Below, one piece after another: positions 1-9,097 of a stretch of DNA of 42,099 bases. The stretch is from the NCBI RefSeq assembly GCF_029379315.1, contig NZ_JAQYWQ010000055.1, positions 1 to 42,099 on the forward strand. Direction: 5' to 3'. The notes beneath the pieces are model-generated. The model was not told the origin of the DNA and did no database searches. It saw nothing but the letters and a program-made list of their open reading frames with translations. Every line of letters starts with the position of its first letter. Within the stretch, counting starts at the first letter, position 1. Position numbers and translations under genes: made by a program. This stretch comes from Nostoc sp. S13. Lineage in GTDB: Bacteria > Cyanobacteriota > Cyanobacteriia > Cyanobacteriales > Nostocaceae.

Positions 1-1
1 A

Positions 2-55
2 GCGACTGCCGTCGCAAAGGAAGAGAAGGAAGAGAAGCAAGAAATGCTTAACTGA
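2..55 (+). other. Possible 3' end of an upstream CDS
   Basis: The second forward frame is open from the window edge to a TGA at 53-55. It gives a short, charged, Lys/Glu-rich tail ending in EMLN, which could be the C-terminus of a gene that starts outside the window. With only 17 codons and low complexity, it could equally be chance. Confidence 0.2.
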
Positions 56-567
56 ACTGTATTGCCTTATAATCATCTGGATTATTAAAGGCTGCAATCC
101 AGGCGGCTGCCTGATAGCAATGGGAGGAAGTTTGAGGGAACGCGCAAGATATGAATATGTCCATAAGATTTCCTCATTTCGCGAAAATTCCTGACTTATA
201 GAATATTTTGTATCAGACATTCCCGACCCTATACCCCACAAAAAAGAATAAATTAGCTTAAAGTCTTATCAAACAGAGATTTTGGTTATTGAGTACATTA
301 TTAATACATATTAATAGACGCAGGATTGCGGATGAGATATTAATAGATGCAGTATTTATTTAAAGTTAACTTAAGAGCCAAAAGCCATCAATAAATCATC
401 TTTTAAATAAGGTAAATCTCGATACAGTTCGGATAATATCCCCCTTTTAACAGTTATCAGTAACTCGTGTTCACTGATTTCTTGGCTCTGGCTATTTCTG
501 ATTCTTATATTCAGGTGTTTTGATAATCCAGCTTAGAGGCAAAGACAAAAATCATATTATGAACATT
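56..567. other. Gene-free region upstream of nifJ
   Basis: About 510 bases with no convincing ORF. It is AT-rich. Around 305-360 it holds an imperfect direct repeat built on ATTAATAGAYGCAG, and it presumably carries the nifJ promoter, but I see no clear -35/-10 pair and no strong ribosome binding site before the nifJ start. Confidence 0.5.
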
Positions 568-3500
568 ATGAACAAAACCTTTGCAACCATCGACGGGAAT
601 GAGGCTGTCGCCCGTGTTGCTTACAAATTAAATGAAGTGATTGCCATTTATCCCATCACCCCCTCTTCAGCAATGGGTGAATGGGCAGATGCTTGGTCAG
701 CAGAAGGTCGTCCTAACCTCTGGGGTACTGTTCCCAGTGTCGTGCAAATGCAGAGCGAGGGAGGAGCCGCAGGCGCTGTGCATGGAGCATTGCAAACAGG
801 TTCCCTGAGTACCACTTTCACGGCATCTCAGGGGTTATTGTTGATGATACCCAACTTCTACAAAATTGCTGGCGAGTTGACTAGCGCTGTGGTTCACGTT
901 GCAGCCCGCACCCTGGCTACTCACGCTTTATCAATTTTTGGTGATCATAGCGATGTAATGGCAGCTCGTGCTACTGGTTTTGCCCTACTGTGTTCAGCCT
1001 CGGTGCAGGAAAGTCAAGATTTTGCTCTGATCGCCCATGCTGCTACCCTAGAGGCGCGAGTCTCGTTTATGCACTTCTTTGATGGCTTCCGCACCTCCCA
1101 TGAAGTCCAGAAAGTTAAACTGCTCTCAGATGACGATTTGCGATCGCTTATCCACGATCACCTAGTACTCGCCCACCGCAGCCGTGCGCTCACCCCAGAT
1201 CGTCCAGTTTTGCGCGGTACAGCCCAAAACCCCGATGTCTATTTCCAAGGACGTGAAGGTGCTAACCCTTACTACAACGCCTGTCCAGAAATTGTCCAGC
1301 GCATCATGGATCAATTTGGAGAACGCACGGGAAGGTATTATCAAATCTATGAATATTACGGCGCCAACGATGCCTCGCGCGTTATCGTTCTTATGGGTTC
1401 AGGTTGTGAAACCGTCCATGAAACAATAGATTACCTTAACGCCCGTGGTGAAAAACTTGGTGTAGTGAAAGTACGACTTTACCGCCCCTTTGATGTCCAA
1501 AGGTTTGTTGCAGTATTACCAAGTAGTGTAAAAGCGATCGCTGTTCTTGACCGCACCAAAGAAGCAGGTAGCGCTGGGGAACCGTTGTATTTAGATGTTG
1601 TTGCTGCTATCCATGAAGCGTGGGCAGATAAGAGAGCAGGGGGAGATGGGGGAGATGGGGGAGCAAGGGGAGATGAGGGAGTAAAATCTTCTTCATCCCC
1701 CTTATTCCCCAAAATCATTGGTGGTCGCTACGGTCTTTCTTCTAAAGAATTTACTCCGGCGATGGTAAAGGGCATTTTTGACAACCTTGCCCAAGCTAAA
1801 CCGAAAAATCACTTTACTATCGGGATTAATGACGATGTTACTTATACTTCTCTAAGCTTTGATCCCAACTTCTCCACAGAATCGGCTCACGTTGTTCGGG
1901 CTATGTTCTATGGATTAGGCGCCGATGGCACAGTTGGCGCTAATAAAAACTCCATCAAGATTATTGGTGAAGAAACCGACAATTACGCCCAAGGCTACTT
2001 TGTCTATGACTCCAAGAAATCTGGCTCGATGACCGTTTCGCACCTACGTTTCGGCAAAGAGCCAATTCGCTCCACTTACCTAATTGACCAAGCAAACTTT
2101 ATTGGTTGCCATCATTGGGGATTTCTGGAACGCATTGATGTTTTGAAAGCTGCTATTTCTGGGGCGACTTTGCTGCTTAACAGTCCATATAATGCAGATA
2201 CCGTCTGGGAAAATTTGCCGTTCAAGGTACAGCAGCAAATTATCGAAAAGCATTTGAAGTTATACGTAATCAATGCTAGCCAGGTTGCCCGTGAAAGTGG
2301 CATGGGTGGACGTATTAACACGATTATGCAGGTATGCTTTTTTGCCTTAGCGGGTGTCTTGCCACAAGAAGAAGCGATCGCTAAAATCAAACAAGCGATT
2401 GACAAGACTTATGGTAAAAAAGGCCCAGAAGTTGTCCGCATGAACTTGCAAGCTGTAGATAACACCTTAGACAACTTGCATAAAGTAGATATACCACAGA
2501 CATTCCCCACTCCCCACTCCCCACTCCCCAGTACAGACGCGATTAATCGCGTCTGTAACTCCGCTCCCGAATTTATGCGAGAAGTTCTGGGCAAAATCAT
2601 GGTATGGGAAGGTGATGACTTAGCTGTTAGCACACTACCAGTTGATGGCACTTTTCCGGTAGGTACTGCCAAGTGGGAAAAACGTAACGTTGCCGAAGAG
2701 ATACCAGTGTGGGAGCCAGATGTTTGCATACAATGTGGGAAGTGCGTCATGGTTTGTCCCCACAGTGCTATTCGTGCCAAGGCTTATCAACCGGATGAGT
2801 TAGTTAATGCACCACAAACCTTCAAATCAACTGGTGCAAAAGATAAAGACTTTGCCAATCAAAAATTTACGATTCAAGTTGCCCCAGAAGACTGCACAGG
2901 ATGCACTATTTGTGTAAATATTTGCCCTGCTAAAGATAAATCTGAGCCATTGCGTAAAGCGATTAATATGGCACAGCAGCTGCCTTTACAAGAGCAAGAG
3001 CGAAAAAACTGGGATTTCTTTTTGAGTTTACCCAATCCTGACAGGCGATCGCTAAAATTAAACCAGATTCGCCAACAACAACTGCAAGAACCTTTATTTG
3101 AATTCTCTGGTGCTTGTGCAGGTTGTGGTGAAACACCTTATTTAAAATTATTAACACAATTGTTTGGCGATCGCGCCGTCATCGCCAATGCTACAGGTTG
3201 TTCCTCAATTTATGGTGGGAACCTCCCCACAACTCCTTGGACAACCAACGCCCAAGGACGCGGCCCTGCGTGGTCTAATAATCTATTTGAAGATAACGCC
3301 GAATTTGGTTTTGGCTTCCGTCTTTCTTTGGACAAACAAGCTGAGTTTGCGGCGGAACTATTGCAACAATTGGGGAGTGAAATAGATGAAAACCTTGTCT
3401 ATTCCATCCTGAAAGCTGAACAAAAATCTGAAGCTGACATTTGGGAACAGCGCGAAAGAATAGAACTATTGCAGCAGAAGTTAAATGAAATAGTAACTTT

Positions 3501-4218
3501 TGACCCCAATCTCAAATCCAAAATCCAAAATCTTAAATCCCTTGCAGACTATTTAGTGAGAAAAAGCGTCTGGATTGTTGGCGGTGACGGTTGGGCTTAT
3601 GATATTGATTTTGGTGGTATCGATCATGTAATTGCCAGTGGTCGGAATGTGAACATCTTAGTCATGGATACAGAAGTGTATTCTAATACAGGCGGTCAAT
3701 CTTCTAAAGCTACGCCACGAGCAGCAGTTGCTAAATATGCCGCCAGTGGCAAGCCTGCACCGAAGAAAGACTTAGGGATGATTGCCATGACCTACGGAAA
3801 TGTCTACGTAGCGAGTGTAGCCCTTGGTGCTAGAGATGAACATACCCTGAAAGCATTTCTGGAAGCAGAAGCTTATGATGGCCCATCACTGATTATTGCT
3901 TATAGTCATTGCATCGCCCACGGCATTGATATGACCACAGGAATGAATCATCAGAAAACTCTGGTAGAATCAGGTCGTTGGTTGCTGTATCGGCATAATC
4001 CAGAGTTGCTCAAACAGGGTAAAAATCCTTTGCAATTGGATATGCGATCGCCTCAGCAATCTGTAGAAGATTCGATGTATCAAGAAAATCGCTTCAAAAT
4101 GCTCACCAAGAGCAAACCCGATGTTGCCAAGCACTTATTAGAACAAGCGCAAGCTGAAGTAGATGCCCGGTGGCAGATGTACCAATATCTGGCAAAGCGT
4201 CACATTCCCATCACTTAA
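568..4218 (+). CDS. nifJ: Pyruvate:ferredoxin (flavodoxin) oxidoreductase
   Basis: A one-chain PFOR that converts pyruvate and CoA to acetyl-CoA and CO2 and passes electrons to ferredoxin or flavodoxin. In diazotrophic cyanobacteria NifJ is linked to electron supply for nitrogenase and to fermentative or iron-poor conditions. The N-terminal YPITPSS thiamine-site motif is present. Two [4Fe-4S] ferredoxin motifs (CIQCGKC..CP, codon at 2725, and CTGCTIC..CP, codon at 2893) come next, followed by the CAGCGE cluster/TPP motif (codon at 3115) and GGDGWAYD in the TPP domain. The frame is open from a TTG at 520, but family proteins begin MNKTFATIDGNEAVA, so ATG 568 is preferred; ATG 559 is also possible. 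The protein is 1216 aa, slightly long, because linkers carry repeat-derived inserts near 1638-1700 and 2503-2570. It stands alone and faces the SDR gene convergently. Confidence 0.96.
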   Translation: MNKTFATIDGNEAVARVAYKLNEVIAIYPITPSSAMGEWADAWSAEGRPNLWGTVPSVVQMQSEGGAAGAVHGALQTGSLSTTFTASQGLLLMIPNFYKIAGELTSAVVHVAARTLATHALSIFGDHSDVMAARATGFALLCSASVQESQDFALIAHAATLEARVSFMHFFDGFRTSHEVQKVKLLSDDDLRSLIHDHLVLAHRSRALTPDRPVLRGTAQNPDVYFQGREGANPYYNACPEIVQRIMDQFGERTGRYYQIYEYYGANDASRVIVLMGSGCETVHETIDYLNARGEKLGVVKVRLYRPFDVQRFVAVLPSSVKAIAVLDRTKEAGSAGEPLYLDVVAAIHEAWADKRAGGDGGDGGARGDEGVKSSSSPLFPKIIGGRYGLSSKEFTPAMVKGIFDNLAQAKPKNHFTIGINDDVTYTSLSFDPNFSTESAHVVRAMFYGLGADGTVGANKNSIKIIGEETDNYAQGYFVYDSKKSGSMTVSHLRFGKEPIRSTYLIDQANFIGCHHWGFLERIDVLKAAISGATLLLNSPYNADTVWENLPFKVQQQIIEKHLKLYVINASQVARESGMGGRINTIMQVCFFALAGVLPQEEAIAKIKQAIDKTYGKKGPEVVRMNLQAVDNTLDNLHKVDIPQTFPTPHSPLPSTDAINRVCNSAPEFMREVLGKIMVWEGDDLAVSTLPVDGTFPVGTAKWEKRNVAEEIPVWEPDVCIQCGKCVMVCPHSAIRAKAYQPDELVNAPQTFKSTGAKDKDFANQKFTIQVAPEDCTGCTICVNICPAKDKSEPLRKAINMAQQLPLQEQERKNWDFFLSLPNPDRRSLKLNQIRQQQLQEPLFEFSGACAGCGETPYLKLLTQLFGDRAVIANATGCSSIYGGNLPTTPWTTNAQGRGPAWSNNLFEDNAEFGFGFRLSLDKQAEFAAELLQQLGSEIDENLVYSILKAEQKSEADIWEQRERIELLQQKLNEIVTFDPNLKSKIQNLKSLADYLVRKSVWIVGGDGWAYDIDFGGIDHVIASGRNVNILVMDTEVYSNTGGQSSKATPRAAVAKYAASGKPAPKKDLGMIAMTYGNVYVASVALGARDEHTLKAFLEAEAYDGPSLIIAYSHCIAHGIDMTTGMNHQKTLVESGRWLLYRHNPELLKQGKNPLQLDMRSPQQSVEDSMYQENRFKMLTKSKPDVAKHLLEQAQAEVDARWQMYQYLAKRHIPIT
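1638..1680 (+). repeat. G-rich tandem repeat inside nifJ
   Basis: Units based on GGGGGAGAT are repeated in frame and encode a Gly/Asp-rich stretch (AGGDGGDGGARGDEG) between the DVVAAIHEAW and PKIIGGRYGLSS segments of NifJ. The same kind of repeat occurs between genes and in other coding regions of this window (8216-8250, 10223-10247). Confidence 0.75.
2503..2556 (+). repeat. CCCCACT tandem repeat plus 24-bp palindrome inside nifJ
   Basis: Four CCCCACT-type heptamers (2503-2530) are followed by a perfect 12+12 bp palindrome at 2533-2556 with half-site ACAGACGCGATT. The block is read in frame as a Pro/Ser-rich stretch plus TDAINRVC, in a linker ahead of APEFMREVLGK. The heptamer also occurs at 39920-39950. 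The palindrome should fold as a strong hairpin in the nifJ mRNA. Confidence 0.85.
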
Positions 4219-4318
4219 GCCGTAGTTTTTCACTCTCCCACATCCGCAAGAGTTTGCAGTGTAAGTAAAAGTAGGGATGACTATCGTGTGGTAATGTAAA
4301 AAAATAGTTGGGCAATTT

Positions 4319-5140
4319 TTAAGAACGCGAGGAAAAAAGAGTTTCCCAATCAATCACAGGCGGTCTTTGTCCCTGGTTGACTATTTCAAAAATTTGTCTC
4401 AAACTATTTGGCTGAAAAAGGCATTCCACGCAAGCGCTGGCTACATCAATCCGGCTGGCATCACCCGAAACTGTATCCCCAGTGCCTACGACCACACCGT
4501 ATTTACCTCCTGTTTTTGCCTTGAGAAGGGTGTTGAGGTCGTATGAGGTATATGGGCCGTCAATGAGGCGTCCTGGGCGGATAATAGTGTAGGGTAATCC
4601 AGAATTAATAATAGACTGCTCGCCCTTTTGTTTGGCATCCAACACGCCGAAGGCATTAAGAATACTAAAAGGAAACTGATTTTTACGGAGAATTCCGCAG
4701 GAAGAGACGAAAACGAATCGCTGTAAATTCCGGGGTGCTGCTGCTACTAAGTTGCTGACACCTTGGGCATCGACCTTTGCCGGACTATTCTTTGCTTTTG
4801 CTTCACTAGATTTGGGGTTAAGGAAAGTGATTCCCCATTCAATCAAGTTTGGGGGTTGGTCAAACTCCCATCGCGTAGAGGGAAAGGCAGTGGTTCCGGT
4901 ACAACTTATAATATGGCTCACATCTGCCGTTGCGGCTGGCAGTGTAGCTGGCTGGCGGATGTCACCAACGGCAATTTCCACTCTCTGGTTAAACATCTCT
5001 TCAGCTTTTGCGGGATTACGTGTCAGGACACGAACTTTCAAGCCTTTCTCTAGTAGCTTACCTACGACCAGTTGCCCGACTCCACCAGTAGCACCAGCAA
5101 CTAGTACCAAATTTTCAACTGACGTTTCAAAAGAAGTCAT
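4319..5140 (-). CDS. NAD(P)-binding SDR-like protein (NmrA/Ycf39 type)
   Basis: A 273-aa atypical short-chain dehydrogenase-like protein. The N-terminal Rossmann motif GATGGVG (residues 16-22), an Arg at the end of beta-2 (VLTRNPAK, suggesting NADP) and VGDIRQP after beta-3 are typical of NmrA/Ycf39-like NAD(P)-binding proteins. YTIIRPGRLIDG lies near the substrate pocket and SRIDVASACVECL in the C-terminal half. The classical YxxxK catalytic pair is not evident, so it may be a redox sensor, assembly factor or reductase of unknown substrate. The ATG at 5138-5140 leaves a normal N-terminus before the nucleotide-binding fold. It lies tail to tail with nifJ and is preceded by repeat-rich DNA. 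Confidence 0.85.
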   Translation of the reverse strand: MTSFETSVENLVLVAGATGGVGQLVVGKLLEKGLKVRVLTRNPAKAEEMFNQRVEIAVGDIRQPATLPAATADVSHIISCTGTTAFPSTRWEFDQPPNLIEWGITFLNPKSSEAKAKNSPAKVDAQGVSNLVAAAPRNLQRFVFVSSCGILRKNQFPFSILNAFGVLDAKQKGEQSIINSGLPYTIIRPGRLIDGPYTSYDLNTLLKAKTGGKYGVVVGTGDTVSGDASRIDVASACVECLFQPNSLRQIFEIVNQGQRPPVIDWETLFSSRS

Positions 5141-5162
5141 AAAGTACCTGTGAGATAGTCTC

Positions 5163-5304
5163 TAGCGGTTCTCAATTGCATGGAATACAGAAGCCAGTCG
5201 CGTGGGTGAGTCTCCCGACTTGGGCGAACTGGCGTACCACTCGTAGGGGCACAGCAATGCTGTGCCCCTACCATATGTTGCATCGCAACGAGAGAGAACT
5301 GCTA
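5163..5304. repeat. MITE-like inverted-repeat element, copy A
   Basis: Bounded by TAGCGGTTCTC on the left and GAGAACTGCTA on the right, inverted repeats with one mismatch. The interior has a further palindrome, GGGGCACAGCA/TGCTGTGCCCC (about 5247-5271). Similar termini bound the elements at 23966-24275 and 35189-35284, so this looks like one non-autonomous family. Confidence 0.6.
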
Positions 5305-5333
5305 TATTGCTAATCTAACGTGAGTTCGAGGAA

Positions 5334-5418
5334 CCTTTAAGAGCCTTGAACTAAAGTTCAAGTCTGCCCCTCTGCGATTCGGAGAGAAACGGTTTTGCTT
5401 AGTAAAACCTCTTAAAGG
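5334..5418. repeat. Inverted repeat ahead of the split kinase
   Basis: Arms CCTTTAAGAG (5334-5343) and CTCTTAAAGG (5409-5418) are perfect inverted repeats. A second palindrome, CTTGAAC/GTTCAAG, lies just inside at 5345-5362. This could be a small repeat element or a structured leader. The rest of 5419-5639 holds nothing I can identify; a 75-codon frame at 5423-5650 has no family resemblance. Confidence 0.45.
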
Positions 5419-5639
5419 TCTTTTGATTGAGCTAATAGACGGACATTATTATATAATCTATCGAATTTCCGTTAATCTACTAAAAAAATGCGATCGCCAA
5501 AATAGACCCAGATTAAAAATTTTGCTAATGGCTGTTGACTCTATAACTTACAGGCTGACAATTGGGAATTTTAGGATCAGAGTAAACTCCCTAAATCTAA
5601 ATCAGCACAGTAGCCAGCACTTGAGGTTTCGAGCAAGGA

Positions 5640-6464
5640 ATGAAAATTAGTCAAAAATTAATTTCGGGTGTTCTCGGAATGGTTACTCTCTCAGGAAGTA
5701 TTGGTGCGATTAGTGCCAATCAGCAATTGAACATAGCTAAGTATCTTGCTCAACAAGAGGCTGAAGAAGTTGCTGGACTACTGGGATATTTCGTAAGTCG
5801 TGAGCTTGAGTCCCAGAAGATGCGATCGCGAGATGAGATGCTAGCGCAGTTGCAAGAGAATGTTGAAGCACTACACAAACGTCAGCGCGATCTGGAGATT
5901 GTAGATCGTAATAAAATCATTCTTGCAGATGTAGTTCCTGAAGACATCGGTACGCGATTAGATCACGATCTCCATAATGAAGTTGGTAAAACTATTCACG
6001 ATGGTATACCAAGAACCTATGTTGAAACCAGTTCTGAATACCCAAAGGGGATTCTATTGATTGCTATTGCTTTTAAGACTAACAAGGGGGAAACAATTGG
6101 TGCAGTAATTCTGGAATATACACCGCTTTACAAAGCCGCGCTAGCAACAGCCCATAAAAATATTGTTGTCACGTCGATCATCAGTTTGGGATGTGGCATA
6201 TTTGCATTAGCAGCAGGCTATTTACTCTCCAGAAGCATCTCAAAACCGATTAAACAACTCCAGCAAGCTGTGGTATATCTGGCTGAAGGTAAGCTGGATA
6301 CCAGAGTTAGTATTCGCTCCCAGGATGAGATTGGCGAGTTAGCTACCTCGTTCAATAAAATGGCGGACGATCTGCAACATTCCAGATATGAGTTGATCAA
6401 GGCCAACGAACAATTACGAGACGAGATTGCCGAGCGCCAGCAAGCAGAAGCAGAACTTCAGTAA
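5640..6464 (+). CDS. Sensor/HAMP half of an interrupted histidine kinase
   Basis: The N-terminal 274 residues of a membrane histidine kinase. An N-terminal transmembrane segment (about residues 7-26) is followed by an extracytoplasmic sensor region of about 145 residues. Then come a second transmembrane helix (about 174-197), a HAMP domain (SRSISKPIKQLQQAVVYLAE...DEIGELATSFNKMADDL) and the start of a coiled coil. The frame stops at TAA 6462-6464, yet the same frame continues without another stop through 6465-7310 into the kinase core. The likely ancestral codon is CAA (Gln) in the coiled coil, one transition away. The remaining fragment has no catalytic domain. It is a probable pseudogene half, unless the stop is an assembly error or is read through. 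Confidence 0.8.
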   Translation: MKISQKLISGVLGMVTLSGSIGAISANQQLNIAKYLAQQEAEEVAGLLGYFVSRELESQKMRSRDEMLAQLQENVEALHKRQRDLEIVDRNKIILADVVPEDIGTRLDHDLHNEVGKTIHDGIPRTYVETSSEYPKGILLIAIAFKTNKGETIGAVILEYTPLYKAALATAHKNIVVTSIISLGCGIFALAAGYLLSRSISKPIKQLQQAVVYLAEGKLDTRVSIRSQDEIGELATSFNKMADDLQHSRYELIKANEQLRDEIAERQQAEAELQ

Positions 6465-6515
6465 GTTCTGAAAGACCTGCAAAAAACCCAAATCCAATTA
6501 ATTCAATCTGAAAAA

Positions 6516-7310
6516 ATGTCGAGTCTGGGTCAACTGGTGGCGGGAGTTGCTCATGAAATCAACAATCCGGTTAATTTCATCTACGGCAACCTCCTGCATA
6601 CTGATGATTACACTCAACAGCTGCTGCTGTTAATTAAGCTTTATCGAAATTATTATCCCTACCCAGAGCCGGAAATTCAAAATGCTAACGAAGAAGCGGA
6701 TATTGAGTACCTAATAGAAGATTTGCCTAAGATGTTAACCTCAATGAAAATGGGGGCTAATCGCATCCGTGAAATTGTTCTCAGTCTACGAATCTTTTCT
6801 CGTTTGGATGAAGCTGAGTTCAAAATCGCTGATATACATGAAGGAATCGACAGTACCCTGTTAATTTTGCAACACCGGATCAAGGCACAAAATAATCGTC
6901 CTGAAATTAAAGTGGTCAAAGAGTATGGCGAAATGCCTAAGATTCACTGTTTTGCAGGGCAACTGAATCAGGTATTTATGAACCTCTTGGTAAATGCAAT
7001 CGATGCTTTAGAAGAGGGTTTCCAAAAAGAACTTTGTTCAAATCCCTTGATTCGCATTTCTTTTGAACAGGTAAATGAAAATGCCGTCATTCGGATTGCT
7101 GATAATGGAGCAGGAATTCCAGAAGAAATCCAGTCGCGTCTATTTGACCCTTTTTTCACTACTAAACAAGTTGGTAAGGGGACTGGTATGGGATTATCGA
7201 TTAGCTACCAGATAATTACTGAAAAGCATGGTGGCTCTTTGCAATGCATTTCATCATTGGGACAAGGTGCAGAGTTTGTAATTACAATCCCGATTCGAGT
7301 AGTGAAATGA
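6516..7310 (+). CDS. Catalytic half of an interrupted histidine kinase
   Basis: This 264-aa frame lies in exactly the same reading frame as 5640-6464 and is separated from it only by the TAA at 6462. It opens with [20 protein letters not shown], the H-box, with His at residue 13 (305 in the joined numbering). A DHp helix pair and a HATPase_c domain follow, with N-box [11 protein letters not shown]1 DNGAGIP, F-box FDPFFTTK and G2 [11 protein letters not shown], all intact. The codons between the stop and this ATG still read as coiled coil (VLKDLQKTQIQLIQSEK), and there is no good Shine-Dalgarno before 6516. I therefore treat it as the 3' part of one broken gene, though a soluble kinase fragment could be made by reinitiation. 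No response regulator is adjacent. Confidence 0.8.
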   Translation: MSSLGQLVAGVAHEINNPVNFIYGNLLHTDDYTQQLLLLIKLYRNYYPYPEPEIQNANEEADIEYLIEDLPKMLTSMKMGANRIREIVLSLRIFSRLDEAEFKIADIHEGIDSTLLILQHRIKAQNNRPEIKVVKEYGEMPKIHCFAGQLNQVFMNLLVNAIDALEEGFQKELCSNPLIRISFEQVNENAVIRIADNGAGIPEEIQSRLFDPFFTTKQVGKGTGMGLSISYQIITEKHGGSLQCISSLGQGAEFVITIPIRVVK

Positions 7311-7547
7311 GCACAATTATCAATCAGCGATCGCCATACCTATCAGTAAAAGTCAGCGCGAGTGTTTTTCAGCCCCTAACTGCGGCAGCTACGCCCGTCG
7401 TAGACATCACACTTAGAGGGGAAATTGCGCCCGAATTGTTCGGTTCTACCACTGTCACCAGTACACGAATAGCTATAACCTTTTAGGTAGTAGTGAAATT
7501 TCTACCTAGACGCTGTTAGTCGCTCTTGAATTAAGGGGTGAAAACCT

Positions 7548-9047
7548 GTGTACAAATGGATATTGCCAAGCCTGAGCGAAATCTTGGCTCAAAATCAATC
7601 AAGTGTGGCTGAATGTTCACCTGCTAAAGCAGAGCGGCAGTGGCGTGTCAGCCTCGCAGCGACAGAACATTTGCTATTAAATACTTTAGCAGATCCTTCA
7701 AAAGACACAACCCAAGGATTAGTTTTAGCTGCACCAGCACCCTTATTTAGTCAGCCAAAACTGACTCAAAGTTTACAAACAGTAACTTTTACAGCAAAAC
7801 CATTTAATCCCTTGGCGCTGATGCCATTTCAGATGCCAGATGCAATGCCTGGGTTGGGCTACGCCAACACATCTGTAAATGAAGAAATTGCTCCCCATGA
7901 ATCGGTACTTCCTTTATTACCTGCCGATCCGCTAGGGGCAGAGCAGTTTTGCTTAGTTTTCACAGATAAATTTAGATTAGTGCTGGTTTTAGCAACGCAC
8001 AAAAACGGTAAAAAAACCTTTTCATTTTCTTTTGAGCCAGAGGTAGTGCAGCAGGCTTGGCGATCGCTAGGAGCAAGGGTAATGCTGGCTAATCCCGAAT
8101 TTTTCGCCCGCCTGGACGCATTAGTACAACAGCATTCTCCGGTAGCACCAGATTACCATATCGTGATTGAGTTTAGCCAGTTGTTGCTTCGGGAATTAAC
8201 AGAACCAGAAGAAACTGGGGACAAGGGGGACAAGGAGGAGAAGGGGGACAACGAGAATAACCCATGCCCAATACTTCGGCAAAGCTCAGTACAAGTGCCC
8301 AATGCTCAATCCCAAAATCCTGATGTGGAATTGCTCCAAGCCTTCGCTCACGAAGTCCGCACGCCTTTAACAACTATTCGCACCATGACTCGCCTGCTTT
8401 TGAAGCGGCGAGACTTAGATACTGGCGTGATTAATCGCTTAAAAGTTATCGATCATGAGTGTACCGAGCAAATTGACCGCATGGAGTTGCTGTTTAAGGC
8501 AGCAGAATTGGAAACTACTGCCTCAGCAAAATCGTCAAAAACTCAACTCACGCCGATGTCTTTAGATCAAGTGTTGCAGCAGAGCATTCCCCGTTGGGAA
8601 CAAGCAGCGCATCGGCGGAACTTAACTTTAAATGTTGTTTTACCCCAGCAATTACCAACAGTGGTGAGTAATCCCATTATGCTAGATCAGGTACTTACTG
8701 GTTTGATAGAGAATTTCACTCGCAGCTTACCTTCTGGCAGCCATATTCAAGTACAAGTTATCCCGGCTGGAGATCAACTGAAGTTACAATTATCGCCCCA
8801 ATTCGGGTGCAAAGATTCCAATAAAACCGCCACACCGGCAACGCCACCAATTCGCAAAGCTCTAGGTCAATTGCTGATGTTCCAACCAGAAACGGGTACG
8901 ATTAGTTTGAATATCGCCGCAACTAAGCATTTGTTTCAAGCGATCGGTGGAAAACTGATTGTGCGCCAGCGTCCACATTATGGGGAAGTTTTGACGATTT
9001 TCCTGCCATTGGAAGTTAGCAAGCAGAAGCCGGTAGTTAGTAGTTAG
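7548..9047 (+). CDS. Histidine-kinase-like protein with a degenerate ATP site
   Basis: A 499-aa soluble protein with no transmembrane segment. GTG 7548 is preceded by AAGGGG (7533-7538), which supports this start. An N-terminal sensor region of unknown type (to about residue 225) is followed by a low-complexity Gly/Asp/Lys/Glu insert from the repeat at 8216-8250. The H-box is AFAHEVRTPLTTIR with His268. The HATPase-like C-terminus keeps an N-box-like LIENFTRSLPSG but has no recognisable DxGxG box. The usual GTGLGL G2 motif reads GTISLN (about residue 450), so ATP binding is doubtful. It may act as a phosphotransfer protein, Spo0B fashion, or be phosphorylated in trans. It is convergent with the kinase at 9098-10546, and the two sensor regions look distantly alike. 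The TAG stop falls inside a TTAGGAG tandem repeat. Confidence 0.8.
   Translation: MYKWILPSLSEILAQNQSSVAECSPAKAERQWRVSLAATEHLLLNTLADPSKDTTQGLVLAAPAPLFSQPKLTQSLQTVTFTAKPFNPLALMPFQMPDAMPGLGYANTSVNEEIAPHESVLPLLPADPLGAEQFCLVFTDKFRLVLVLATHKNGKKTFSFSFEPEVVQQAWRSLGARVMLANPEFFARLDALVQQHSPVAPDYHIVIEFSQLLLRELTEPEETGDKGDKEEKGDNENNPCPILRQSSVQVPNAQSQNPDVELLQAFAHEVRTPLTTIRTMTRLLLKRRDLDTGVINRLKVIDHECTEQIDRMELLFKAAELETTASAKSSKTQLTPMSLDQVLQQSIPRWEQAAHRRNLTLNVVLPQQLPTVVSNPIMLDQVLTGLIENFTRSLPSGSHIQVQVIPAGDQLKLQLSPQFGCKDSNKTATPATPPIRKALGQLLMFQPETGTISLNIAATKHLFQAIGGKLIVRQRPHYGEVLTIFLPLEVSKQKPVVSS
8216..8300 (+). repeat. Purine-rich and CCCAATG-type repeats inside the kinase gene
   Basis: GGGGGACAA-type units at 8216-8250, then CCCATGCCCAATAC and GCCCAATGCTCAAT stretches, are read in frame as a Gly/Asp/Lys/Glu linker followed by an Asn/Pro/Ser linker just ahead of the DHp helix. 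The same vocabulary of repeats is intergenic elsewhere in the window (30669-30735, 37681-37710). Confidence 0.6.
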
Positions 9048-9068
9048 GAGTTAGGAGTTAGGAGTTAA
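9043..9068 (+). repeat. TTAGGAG tandem heptamer at a stop codon
   Basis: Three copies of GTTAGGA run through the stop codon of the upstream kinase gene (TAG at 9045-9047) and fill part of the 50-bp gap between two convergent genes. Confidence 0.7.
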
Positions 9069-9097
9069 AAATTGATAACTTATTTACTCACAACTCA

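Noticed and set aside
5423..5650. 75-codon plus-strand ORF before the split kinase
   Set aside because: No family resemblance, begins inside repeat DNA and overlaps the kinase start; biased towards basic and AT-rich codons.
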